Shown here in pieces: positions 19,181-29,983 of a stretch of DNA of 64,000 nucleotides (its first letter is position 1; each line of letters starts with the position of its first letter). Origin of the DNA: JANXQG01 sp963824275 (GTDB lineage: Bacteria > Planctomycetota > Planctomycetia > Pirellulales > Thermoguttaceae); contig CAWGOT010000002.1 in the NCBI GenBank assembly GCA_963824275.1, positions 372,001 through 436,000 on the forward strand. Direction: 5' to 3'. The notes under the pieces are model-generated. The model made no database searches. It worked only from the letters and a program-made list of their open reading frames with translations, and was not told the DNA's origin. The position numbers were made by a program, and so were the translations under genes.

Positions 19181-22100
19181 ATGAGTTCGAAGATAAGTCA
19201 GCGCAAGGGCTGGTTGTGGGCGTGGTTTTCAAAAGCCGCAATCCGCGGGCGGCGGGACCTCGACCGCGGCCTCCGCAAGCTGCACTGCGAAACGCTGGAG
19301 CGGCGAGAACTGCTCTCTGTCACGCTTGGTCCCGTGAGTCAGTCATTCCAGACCATCCAGGTGCAAAGTGCTTCGGGTACGGTGACTGGCGAGGGCTACG
19401 CGGCAACCGCCAACCTGACGGGCTCGATCAATTACACCAGCCCGACGCAGGGCACGGTCAGCGGAGGCTTGTCCGGCACGATCAACGCCGGCAGCGATGC
19501 CGGTGAGACTTTCAACGCAAGCTTCAACAATGTTGCTCAGACTTCCGATAACCTCAGCGGCCCGGTGGTGACGGGAGTGAGCCCCAACGAGGGCTCAACG
19601 ACCCACGACACCGCAGTGACAATCACCGGCAGTGGCTTCACCGGCGCGACGGCCGTTGACTTTGGCACGATTCCCTCAGCATACGTCACGGTCAACGCGT
19701 CGGGAACGCAGATCACGGCCACAAGCCCGCCGGAAACGCTCGGCAGCACGGTGGATGTAACGGTGGTCAGCGCTGCCGGCACGTCGCCTGTTACGTTGGT
19801 TGACGAGTTCACCTACGTATCGCCGCCGGCGTTGACCGCGATCAGCCCGGCCGTGGGATCTCCGGTCGGCGGCACGGGTGTGACGATCACCGGCACAGGC
19901 TTCACGGAGGCCACCGACGTGAACTTTGGCCAGGCGCTTGCGAGCACCTTGGTGGTCAATTCGGCGGGGACGCAGATTACCGCGATGAGCCCGACGGAAT
20001 CGGCCGGCACGGTGGACGTGACTGTAACCGGTCCGGGCGGAACGTCGGCCACTTCCGCGGCGGACAAGTTCACCTTTCTGGGGGTGACAGGCGTCTCTTC
20101 GAGCGAGGCGCCGGGAATCTACAATGTGGGGGCCGTAATTCCGATCCAGGTTACATTCAGCGAGCCGGTTACGGTGACGGGCGTGCCGCAGTTGGACCTG
20201 AATGCGGGCATCAGCGTAGCGGCTGCCTACACCAGCGGCAGCGGCACTTCGACGCTCGCGTTCACTTACAGGGTCGCCGCGGGACAGACCACGGGCGACC
20301 TGGATTACGCTTCGACAGCGGCCCTGGCGCTCAACGGAGGGACGATCGCGGACGCGGCGGGCAATGCGGCCAGTTTGGCATTGCGCGAGCCGGGCGGTGA
20401 TGCGTTGGCCACCCAGGATATTGCAGTTGCAGCGGTTTCCGACGGCTTCGAGAGCGGGGGCTTCACCGCCTTGCCCTGGCAATTGTCGTCATCGGGCGAT
20501 TCGCCGGCCAACTGGACGGTCCAGTCGAGCGTGGTCCACTCGGGTAGTTTTGCCGCGGAGTCAGGCGCGATCGGCGCGTCGAGCAGCAGCACGCTGAGCG
20601 TGTCGCTTACAGAGCCGGCGGGCGAGTTCGCCTTCTGGCGCCGGTTTCCTCCGCGGCCGGAAGCGGCATTCTGACCTTTGAAATCGACGGCACGCCTGTC
20701 GGCCAATGGTCGGGCTCGGTGCCCTGGCAGCAGGCGTTCTACTCGGTCGCCGCTGGAACGCACACCTATTCCTGGGTCTATGCGAAGGACGCCGACACTC
20801 CGGCTGGGAGCGATGCCGCCTGGCTGGATGACGTGCAGTTCCTGCCCGGCACGACGCTCGTCGTCGAAGGCACGTCGGCGGCGGACGATCAGTTCAGCTT
20901 CGATGCCAGTGGAACGCCGCTGGTGGTGACGCTCGACGGCGCGAGCCAGAGTTTCACCACGCGAGAGTTCAATAAGTTTGTTTTGTTGGGCGAGGACGGC
21001 AGTGCCAGCGCCACCTTGACCGGCAGCGCGAGCGGAGACCAGGCTTGGCTTTATGCCAACGGTAGCGGGCAACTCTATAATGGAGCGATGGGCTATACGG
21101 TGTTCGTGAATGGCATGGCCTCGATTCACGCCAACGGCCACGAGCGCGAAACCGCAGAATTCTTCGATTCGCCCGGCAACGACACATTCTATGCCTACGC
21201 CGACTACCAGAACAGCGGCGAGCCGATGGCCGAAATGCTTGGCAGCTACGGCGGCGGGTATGCCAATACGGCTGTCGGCTTCGGTGCGAACGTCGGCAAT
21301 TCGACCAACGGCGGCAGCGACACGGCCTATTACTACGATTCGCCCGGCGACGACACGTTCGTCGCCTATGATGACAATGATGGCGCGCCGAGTGCAGAAA
21401 TGAATGGCAACTACGGCAGCTACGGCGCATATCAAAACGACGGCAACGGCTTCGCCACAAACATCGCCTACTCGACCAACGGCGGCGAGGATACGGACTA
21501 CCTTGAGGTTGACGGCCTTGTGGACAACGGCACCTATTATGCCTACACGGATTACAGCAACAGCGGACAACCTGCGGCTGGCATCGATGGCAGTTACGCC
21601 GGCTACGGCGCGTATGCAAGCTCGGCAATTGGCTTCCCCGAAAATTACGGAGAGTCGACACACGGCGGCGGTGGCACGTCCTATCTTTACGACTCGACCG
21701 GCAATGCCGTGTACGATGCCGAAGCGGAGAATAATGGCAGCGACCAAAGCGGTCAGTCCGCGGGCATGACGGTGCCTGGCTGCTTCATCTTAGCCTCCGG
21801 CTTCACCACCAACATCGGAACTGCGACCAACGTCAGCGACACGGCCGTTTTCTCCGATTCGGCGGGCAGCAGTACTTTCTATTCCTACGACGATTACAAT
21901 AACAGCGGCGAGCCGGCGGCAGGGATGTACGGCAACTACGGCGGCGGGTATGCGAATTCTGCCATCGGCTTTGGCACTTGCTACGCGTCTTCGCAATTTG
22001 GCGGCAGCGACACGGCCTACCTCTACGACTCGCTCGGTAACGCCACGTTCGATGCTTATGGGCCGCTCAATGCCCAAACCACGACGCTGGCCTTCATGTA

Positions 22101-23823
22101 CGCCAAGTATGAAACGATCGTCTCCGGCTTCGCCTCGAACGCGGCTTATACGACCGAGGGCAGCAGCGACACGGCCAATTTCTATGATACGGTGGGTGTT
22201 TCAGACGGGTTGGGAAACTCCTCTGGTTTGGGTGACGCCACGTACTATGCCGATGCCGATTACAACAACAGCGGCCAGCCGGCGGCGGGCATGTACGGAA
22301 GTTACGACGGCGGGTATACCAACTCGGCCATCGGCTTCGACACCAATGCCGGCGATTCGATTATTGGCGGCGCTAATGCCTATTTCTACGACTCGCGCGG
22401 CAATGCCACGTACGATGCCTATGCTAATCTCAACGGCCAGACTTCGGCCAGCATGGACGGCAGTTACGACGGCGGGTATGCCAACTCGGCCGTCGGCTTC
22501 AGCACGAACGCCGCTTATACGACCGACGGCAGCAGCGACACGGCCAATTTCTACGATTCGGCGGGCAACGACACGTATTATGCCTACGCCGATTACAACA
22601 GCAGCGGCCAGCCGGCGGCGGGCATGTACGGCAGTTACGACGGCGGATATGCCAACTCGGCCACCGGCTTCGGCACCAATGTCGGCTATTCGACCAATGG
22701 CGGCAGCGATACGGCCTATTTCTACGACTCGCCCGGCAACGACACCTACTATGCCTACGCCGACTACCAAAACAGCGGCCAGACCTCGGCGGGCATGTAT
22801 GGCGGGGTGCCCGGTACTCCGGGTCCCGGCGGCGGGTATGCCAACTCGGCTATCGGCTTCGCCACGAATGTCGGCTATTCGACCAACGGCGGCAGCGATA
22901 CGGCCTATTTCTACGATTCGCCGGGCAACGACACGCTCTATGCCTACGCCGACTACCAAAACAGCGGCCAGACGGCGGCCGGCATGTACGGCAGCTACGG
23001 CGGCGGGTATGCCAACGCGGCCTGCGGCTTCGCCACGAACGTCGGCTATTCGACCAACGGCGGCAGCGACACGGCCTATTTCTACGACTCCCCGGGGAAC
23101 GATGCGTTCTACGCCTACGCCGATTACAACGACAGCGGGCAAACGTCCGCGGGCATGTACGGCACCTACCTAACCGGCGGCAACTACCTGCAGTATGCCA
23201 ACTCGGCCGTTGGCTTCGCCACCAACGTCGGCTATTCGACGGAAGGTGGCAGGGATTGGGCCGATTTGTTTGGCGCGCCGCAGAGCAGCAACACCTACTA
23301 TGCCTACATCGATTACGGCGACAGCGGCGCGCCGGCGGCTGGCATGTACGGCGGTTTCGGCGGCGGGTATTTCAACATGGCCTACGGCTTCGTCACGAAC
23401 ATCGGCTACTCGCTCAATGGCGGCAGCGATACGGCCTATTTCTATGGCTCGTCCGATGGGGACGACGTTTTCAGTGCCGACGCGAACGGGAATGGCAGCG
23501 GCCAGACCTCGGCCGGGATGGGAGACACTTCCGGCAAAGCGTATGCCAACGGGGCCTATGGCTTCGGCACAAACTTGGGATACTCGACGGGCGGCACGGC
23601 CTATTTGTACGGATCGTCCGGCAACAACGCGCTTTACACGGACCTGGCGATCGCCGAGCTTTACGGCAGCAACGGCTTTTCCAGCGCCGGCTACGGGGAG
23701 CAGGCCTCCGGGTTCGCGGTGGTCGATGCCAGCGCGCCCGCAAGCGGCAACAACACTCGCACCCAGGGTCCGGACCCCCTGACCTACCAGTTGAACGTCA
23801 GCGGCACGTGGGTTGCAACGTAG
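19181..23823 (+). CDS. Giant secreted repeat protein with IPT/TIG domains and tandem YDSPGNDT-type repeats (one frameshift)
   Basis: Start at ATG 19181 behind AAGGGGAG. About 1,547 residues after one frame change near 20645. Residues 30-50 hold a planctomycete LEPR-XLL-like export motif (CETLERRELLS) behind a basic stretch. Two IPT/TIG domains follow (VTGVSPNEGSTTHDTAVTITG; LTAISPAVGSPVGGTGVTITG), then a Bacterial-Ig-like segment (IPIQVTFSEPVTVTG) and a concanavalin-like stretch. From about residue 660 come some 14 tandem repeats of about 57 residues built on YFYDSPGNDTYYAYADY, SGQ.AAGMYGSY, GGYANSAIGF and TNVGYSTNGGSDTA. It ends in LTYQLNVSGTW. Probably an adhesin or surface-layer protein (inference). 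The stop codon lies in a repeat-A half-site. Confidence 0.75.
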
Positions 23824-23863
23824 GACGGATTGCTATGCGGTTCGCAGGTGGAAATGATCGAAA

Positions 23864-23911
23864 CGCGCAAGCGAGGGAAGGAAGCGCTTGCCTCGCTTGC
23901 GCTTCGGGCTT
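23864..23911. repeat. Intergenic inverted repeat family C, copy 1
   Basis: Left arm around CGCAAGCGAGG, right arm CCTCGCTTGCGCTTCGGGCT ending near 23911. It lies between two tail-to-tail genes, directly after a half-site of family A at the stop codon of the repeat protein. Confidence 0.6.
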
Positions 23912-23933
23912 CGATGGCTGCGGCGAAAACGGC

Positions 23934-25420
23934 TCATTTCCGCCCGCGAACGGCACAATGATCTGTCCCGGAAAACATGACGGATTGGCAATCCGTCCTA
24001 CGACCAACAGCGGCGCTCGGGTTGACGGCATCGACTAAGCGCCCGTCCTTCCCGAAACTGCCGTCCGGCGTGGACGGCACTGCGGCCGGCCTCCGCCGCA
24101 ACCCGCCCCGCGAAGCCTTGTTGGGATGCTCGATCTGCTCGCGAAAGAGCTCCATCACGGCGTCGATCTTGGCGCGGGAAAAGCCCGCCATGCGGTACGA
24201 CACGCCCACGTTCAGATGATCGCCAAAAGTCGTGGGCGAAATCACGATCGGCATGCAGGGCCCCGTGGAAACGCCGCGATGATAGTCCAAGATCAAGTGG
24301 CGATTCTGGTTCATCCAGGCGTCATGCACCACAACGTTCGAGATCCCGCCGCTGATCGGCAGCGACTTCCGCATGAAGTGGCAGCGGGTCGTCGCCGACA
24401 GCCAGGGCCAGATCGTGTTGATGAACTGCATGTTGACCAGGCTGTCCAGATAGCGGTGCCGCGCCTTGATGGGACGGGTGCGGGCGGCGATGTGGCGGGC
24501 CATCTCGTCCAGGCCCTGCGAACCCGCCGCTTCGCTGCGGACGAGGAAATAGCCCAGAAAAGCCCCCAGGGCATGGCTCAAGTCGTCGTCGGCAATGCCC
24601 CGCGTGTCGACGATGCTGCCCAGTGCCAGCCCGCGCTGCCGGCCGCGCGAGGGCATGACCCCGGCCAGCGCCACCCCAAAGCCGCCAGCAGCACGTCGTT
24701 GACCGTGGCGCCGTTGGCCCTCGCAAACTCGCGGAGCCGCGCTACGGTCCCAGGGATCGTATGGTACAGACGGTAGTCGATCCCCCATTCGCTGTTCGAC
24801 CACAACGCCACCCGCCAGGCCGCCCGATTGCGATTCCATTGCCGGATCGCCCTCAGCGCCGCCAGGGCCCATTGCCCGCGTCGCAGACGCCGCCGGAAGA
24901 CGTCCCGATACGTGCCGGGGTAGAGTTCCAGGCGCTCCGCGTTTTCCACAGCTTCCAACCGCAGATAGTCGCCCAGGACGCTCCGCAAGACCAGCCGGGC
25001 GGCGTGCGCGTCGCCAACCCAGTGGTCGTAGGCCATGACGGCGAAATGCGCTTGAGGGCCGGCGTCGATCGCCGCGAAGCGGAAGGGGCGCATGGTCGGC
25101 CGCGCGAACGCCCGATTCAAGGCGCGGCCCACATGCTCCTCCAGCGTGCTGCCCGGGTCCTCGCCGCCGGCAAGCAACTCCACTTCCGGCTCGATCTCGG
25201 TTTCATGGCGAAAGGAACGACCGTCCGCCGCAAGGTGAGCGATCCCTAAGCCGTGGCGGCGAAACGCGCCCTCCACGGCGGCGGCGAGGTCGGCCAGGCG
25301 GAGCGGTCCGGCAAGCTTGTAGACGTGCGTGGCGTTGTAGGGGTGGAGACTGCTCCATTGCAGCATCACTCGCTGAAACGCGTTGAGTCGTCCGCAGGCG
25401 GGTGGCGTTGGGCGAATCAT
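23934..25420 (-). CDS. Condensation/WS-DGAT-type acyltransferase-like protein (one frameshift)
   Basis: Start at ATG 25420 (MIRPTPPACGRLNAFQRVML); ATG 25432 is possible. The frame changes near 24670. The fold resembles NRPS-type condensation and wax-ester-synthase/phthiocerol acyltransferase proteins: LADLAAAVEGAFRRHGLG near the start, then AVMAYDHWVGDAHAARLVL, where H-W-V-G-D matches the catalytic HxxxD although the first His of HHxxxDG is Asp and the last Gly is Ala. Later come GATVNDVLLAALG, RGIADDDLSHALGAFLGYF and ISNVVVHDAW. No carrier protein or adenylation domain is nearby, so it is a stand-alone acyl- or alcohol-transferase of unknown substrate. About 490 residues. Confidence 0.65.
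23979..24001. repeat. Intergenic inverted repeat family A, copy 1
   Basis: GACGGATTGGCAATCCGTC plus CTAC. Eight-base arms flank GGC. It is read through by the 3' end of the condensation-domain ORF, so the last residues of that ORF (RRTDCQSV) are repeat-derived. Confidence 0.65.
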
Positions 25421-25496
25421 CGCGCGCTCCATTTCTGGCGACTGGCCGGCGGGTTCTAAGTGGTCCGTTTTCACAAATACTGTCACAGATAGGGCC

Positions 25497-25587
25497 GTAG
25501 GGTGGGACCAGCGAGCTTGCGAAGCACGGCCCACCAAACGCCGTGAATGGTGGGCCGGCGCTCGCAAGCTCGCTGGTCCCACCCTAC
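25497..25587. repeat. Intergenic inverted repeat family B, copy 1
   Basis: 91 bp. GTAGGGTGGGACCAGCGAGC at one end is matched by its complement at the other, with a second inner stem on GGCCCACC/GGTGGGCC. It lies upstream of the condensation-domain gene and eight bases from a full family A copy. Confidence 0.7.
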
Positions 25588-25594
25588 GGCTCTC

Positions 25595-25621
25595 GTAGGA
25601 CGGATTGGCAATCCGTCCTAC
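25595..25621. repeat. Intergenic inverted repeat family A, copy 2 (full length)
   Basis: Perfect 27-bp copy with 12-base arms (GTAGGACGGATT and its complement) around GGC. It directly follows a family B element. Confidence 0.75.
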
Positions 25622-26065
25622 GGCCAAACAGAGGTTGCAATTGCCGTGCCGGCCCACGATTCCGAAATAATCGGCTGTTTTGGGCGTTTTGCGTTGTGGG
25701 CCGGGACCGCCTATCGCGGGTGGCCAGTGTATTTGCTGGAAAACACCAGCGACTATTACAGAGGATGGTCTATTCACACGAACCCGGCGGTTCGCTCCAC
25801 GCACCCTACAGTTTATGAATAATCCGGGTTCGTGTTACGCCCCGCGGGGCGGGGCGCAAGCGAAACACTGCCTGCGCAGCGGGGTTTAATGGGATATACG
25901 CAACCCGAAAGTGGCCGTGCGGATGATCGGAGAATTCGACGATTCTCGCGATTCTCTGTGTCAAGAACTGGCATTCAGGCAAGCCAGTAATTATAATTCA
26001 AGGCTGCCTGATCCCCACGGCCAGACCGTGGTTCCCCCCTCACTCATGCTGCAATTGGACTCATC

Positions 26066-29000
26066 ATGCAAACCCTTCATTGTTGGCATGCGAAAAGCAT
26101 CGCAATTCTTGCGGTTGTCTTTTTCACTTCCGCGATCTAGCCAATTCCGCCGAGCTTGCGCCGGACGCCGTCAAGCCGGACAAGGTTCCGGAGGCCGTGC
26201 CCGCTGCCAGCGGCGACCGCTACGGCGCCAGCCCCCGTGCCCACCCCCGCTGCTCCCGCGGCCGAGAAGCCGGCGCCGGCTGCCGAAAAGAGCGCCACCC
26301 CGCCGCTTGCCAAGCCCGACGCGGCCAAGCCGGGGGCGTCTACGCCCGATGTTGCCAAGCCCGCGACTAAACCGGAGGCGGCCAAGCCGGAGGCGGCCAA
26401 GCCGGACGCGGCCAAGCCGGAGGCGGCCAAGCCGGACGCGGAGGCGGCCGAACCCGATGCGGCCAAGCCCGCGGCTAAACCGGACGTTGCCAAGCCGGGG
26501 GCCAAGCCGGAAGCAGAACCGGTTCTGGAACAGCCGCGTCGCGGCTTTGGAGGATCCTCCCGCACGGGCGGTGCGCCGTCGTTTGGCGGACAAGCGCCCT
26601 TTGGCGGGGCGGCACCCTTTGGCGGGGCGGCACCCTTTGGCGGGGCAGCGCTTAGGCGGGGCGGCGCCACGCTTTCCGCGGCCGGTGGGACGGCTGCCCT
26701 TTCGGCCACCGGCGGGACGGCTGCCGCGCTGCCGAAGAAGCCGGCGGGAAAGCTCCGCTTCCAGTTCCGCTACGCGGCCTGGAAAGACGTGATCGAGTGG
26801 TTCGCCCAGCAGGCCGGTCTCTCCTTGCTCATTCCTGAGGCCTATCCTACCGGTTCGTTCAACTATGTCGATGATAACAAGGACTACACGCCGGCCGAAG
26901 CCATCGACATGATCAACAGTATTCTCCAGTTCAAGGGCTTCACGCTGGTGATCAAGGAACGGATGTTGATTCTGCTCAACCTCGCGGACAGTCCCAAATT
27001 CCCAATTTACGCTTCCGACCATTGATGTCAAGTTGCTGGATAGCAAGGGCTACTCCGAACTGGTGACCGTAGTATTCCAGTTGAGGAAGAACCCGCCCGA
27101 TAAACTCGATCCCGAAGTCAAGGCCCTGCTCGGTCCGGCGGGATCGACCTTAGTCTTGCCCCAGTCGCAGGAATTAAAGGTCACGGATACGGCGGGGCGG
27201 CTCCGCCTGATTCGCGATTTCATCAACCGCGTCGAAGGGAAAGAGGTCGGGCTGCAGAAGATCGAACTGAAGATTGTCCGGGCCGAGGAAGTGCTGCCCG
27301 TCCTCCACCAGTTGCTGGACATTCCGGATGGTTCTGAGGAGTCGGCCGACGGCTCGATCCGCGTTGCGCAGTTGGCCGGCACCAATATCCTGGTCGTGAG
27401 CGGGCGGCCCGACAAGGTGAACCGCGCCATCGACATCATCCAGGACCTTGATCACGGCACCATCATAAGCTCCGGTCAGAAGCAGCTTGAAGATCATTCC
27501 GCTCAACGGCCTGGATGGGGACACGGTTCTGAAGGTCTTGCAGACGGTTCTGGCCAACGAGGTCGACATCCATCTGTCCACCGATCCCAGGGGCAACCTG
27601 ATCGTACTGGCGCGGCGCCAACCAGATCGCCACGATCCAGGGCGTGATCAACCAAATGACGAAAGAAGTGGCACCGATCACCAACGTCATCAAGCTGGTC
27701 CACAACGATCCGCAAAGCGCCGCGGATGCGATCAACCGCGAGTTCAACAACACCGACGGGAAAAACGCCGCGGCCCCCCAGATCCTGGTCGATGCGGCGA
27801 ATCGCCAGTTGATCATCAAGGCCGCGGAACCGCAATTCGTGCAGATTAAGGGGTTGCTGACGAAAATGGGCGAGCGCTTCGAGGGCGACCCGACCCCGCC
27901 CAGCAAGGATCGCACGTTGCCGCCGATGAGCCCGAGCGAGGCCGACGCGTTTCTCGAAGCGGTCAACAAGGTCTGGCCGAAGATGCACCCGAACAGCCAG
28001 GTGATCAGGATCGGCGTTCCGCCCGCCGAGAAGAAGAACGATGGCGACAAGAAGCCGGAACCGCAGAAGTCGCCGGAGGGAAAGCCGCCCGAGGCTACCA
28101 AGCGAGCGTCCCAACTGACGATGGGAGGGCAAGAGCGTCCGAACCGGCTGTTCGGCGCCCGCGTCATGTGGGTGGCCGCGAAGGCAGCCGTCGAGGAGGA
28201 TGAAGACGACGACGCGCCCAGTCCTGCGCCTGCCAAGCCGGTGGAGGGCAAAGCCTCTGCGCCCGCGGGCAGTGCGGCAAATGGCAGCCTTCCTGCCAAG
28301 CCGCCGGCAGGCAGCGATCTGCCGGCGCCGATCATCGTGACGGTCGGCCCGAACGGCGTGACGATCCATTCCGAAGATGTGCAAGCCCTGGACGATTTTG
28401 AGCGACTGATGTATTTGGCGATAGCATCGAACAATCAGCCGATGAAGGTCTATTATCTCGAGCACGCCCTGGCCGAAAGCGCGGCGGTGACGCTTGCCAA
28501 GGTCCTTTCCGGGCAGGTGGAAGCGGGCGATCTGCCTTCGGCAGGCGGCGCAGGGGCGTCGACGGCAACCACGAAGCCGTTGGCCACCGGCCCCTATCAA
28601 ATTGTGCCCGAGGTTCGGCTGAATGCGCTGCTGGTGCTGGCAAACCACTACGATCAAGGCACGATCGAGTCGTTGCTTAAGACGCTCGATCTTGTGGAGA
28701 GCCCGGCCAATGTCGCGGTCTCGCCCAAGCCGCAGCGGATCGAGGTCACGCACGCCCGGGCCGCCGATATCGCCCAAGTGCTGCGCGAGGTCTATGCCGA
28801 TCGGATGGTGCTCTCGCAGGCCCAGCAGAACCGGGCCAACCTGGCCGGTGCTGCCGGCGGCGGCGGAATCCTGGGTTTGATGATGGGCGGCGGGATGCCC
28901 GGCATGGGCGGCGAGCAGGGCGGCGGCGGCGGGCGCGGCGGGCGGGGTGGGGGCGGCGGGAATCAGCAGAATAATACCCCCAAGCTGTCGATTGGCGTCG

Positions 29001-29500
29001 ACGTCCGCACCAACAGCCTGATCGTTGCCGCCACCGACGCCTTATTCAACGAGGTCAAGAAACTCGTCGACGAGGTCGACCAGGCTGCGGCCTCGGACAA
29101 CGAGGAAGTGCGGGTTGTCAAGTTGCGTAACACCAGCGCGGCGGCGGTACAGAGGGCGATGGCGGCGTTCGCCGGCGATGCCTTGCAGACCAGCAGCACG
29201 ACCACGCCGGGCATGGGTACGCAGAATCGCGGCGGCTTCAACACTGCCGGCACGCGTGGCGGCGGTTTCAATCTCGGCGGCGGCGGCTTCAACAATGCCG
29301 GCACTCGTGGCGGCGGCTTCAATCCCGGCGGCGGTGGCGGCTTCAATCCCGGCGGCGGCGGCGGCTTCAATCCCGGCGGCGGCGGCGGCTTCAATCCCGG
29401 CGGCGGTGGTGGCCGCGGCGCTGGCGGCGCTGGCGGTGGCGGTCGTGGTGGCGGCGGCGGTGGCGGCGGCCGCGGCGGCGGTGGCGGCGGCGTGTTCTAG
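26066..29500 (+). CDS. Secretin N-domain repeat protein, first of two GspD-like genes (frameshifted)
   Basis: Start at ATG 26066 with signal peptide MQTLHCWHAKSIAILAVVFF. Joined length is about 1,140 residues, with frame changes near 26137, 26212, 27005, 27480 and 27615. Order: a long A/K/P region with repeated AKPEAAKPDA; a GspD N0-like domain (LRFQFRYAAWKDVIEWFAQQ, SLLIPEAYP); then several N1-type (NolW) domains (VELKIVRAEEVLPVLHQLL-like, TNILVVSGRPDKVNRAIDII, VDVRTNSLIVAATDALFNEV); and a Gly/Phe/Asn-rich tail (GGGFNPGG many times). The C-terminal secretin beta-barrel is not present. It probably works with the true secretin downstream, perhaps as a periplasmic extension of the channel. Confidence 0.7.
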
Positions 29501-29983
29501 TCCGCGCCGAAATTTGGACTATCCAAGCCCGAAGCGCAAGCGAGGTTCAGTTATCCCCGACCTCGCATGCGATTCGGGCTTCAGCCTTTCTTGCACTTGA
29601 CCAGCATGGCACTACGGGCGATTACGCACATTCCTAGCTTGCGCGTCGGGCTTCGATGCCGACTTAACGCCCAACACTCTCCGGAAAGCCTCTGATTGAC
29701 CGAACGCCCCGCTCTCCACTCTTTCTGCGCGATTTTCCCGCTTCTCGCTCCCATCAATCTGATCGGACCAAGGCAATCGGTCACCCCATCTTGCCCTTCT
29801 TACGGCAAACTCGCACTGCGTGAGTTGCCCTTCTTGCCTAAACTCCATAACCGGAATCCTGTGGAGAAATGCGTCAAGTTTGCCGATTATATCTCCTACG
29901 CGGAGATTAGGGGCACAGGGTTCGCCTGTACGTCTTCGCGAAGCCAAGGGTTTCTCGACCTAAGTGCAAGGACGCAAACGATT
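29501..29983. other. Gap of about 0.48 kb between the two secretin-type genes
   Basis: Contains repeat C at its start and no convincing gene. Codon pattern and domain content are absent in all frames up to the GTG at 29984. Its length suggests the second gene has its own promoter, but no clear -35/-10 pair could be chosen. Confidence 0.35.
29525..29581. repeat. Intergenic inverted repeat family C, copy 2
   Basis: AAGCCCGAAGCGCAAGCGAG at the left and CCTCGCATGCGATTCGGGCT at the right, with two or three mismatches between arms. It begins 24 bp after the stop of the first secretin-type gene. A further degenerate right arm (CTTGCGCGTCGGGCTT) is near 29638-29653. Confidence 0.6.

Larger units (their letters stand above)
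25421..26065. other. Divergent intergenic region of about 0.64 kb
   Basis: Lies between the divergent condensation-domain and secretin-type genes. Holds repeats B (25497-25587) and A (25595-25621), a G/C block with an inverted CCCCGC/GCGGGG pair near 25840-25856, and an AT-rich patch (TAATTATAATTC) near 25988 that could belong to the promoter of the + strand secretin genes. No gene is seen. Confidence 0.4.

Noticed and set aside
20305..23142. Long - strand frames rich in VGRIADV and AAVGRI repeats
   Set aside because: They mirror the tandem repeats of the + strand surface protein and keep their period; no start, signal or known domain.
25421..26065. Insertion sequence between the divergent genes
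   Set aside because: Inverted repeats A and B are present, but no transposase frame or flanking target duplication was found; they are stand-alone repeat elements.
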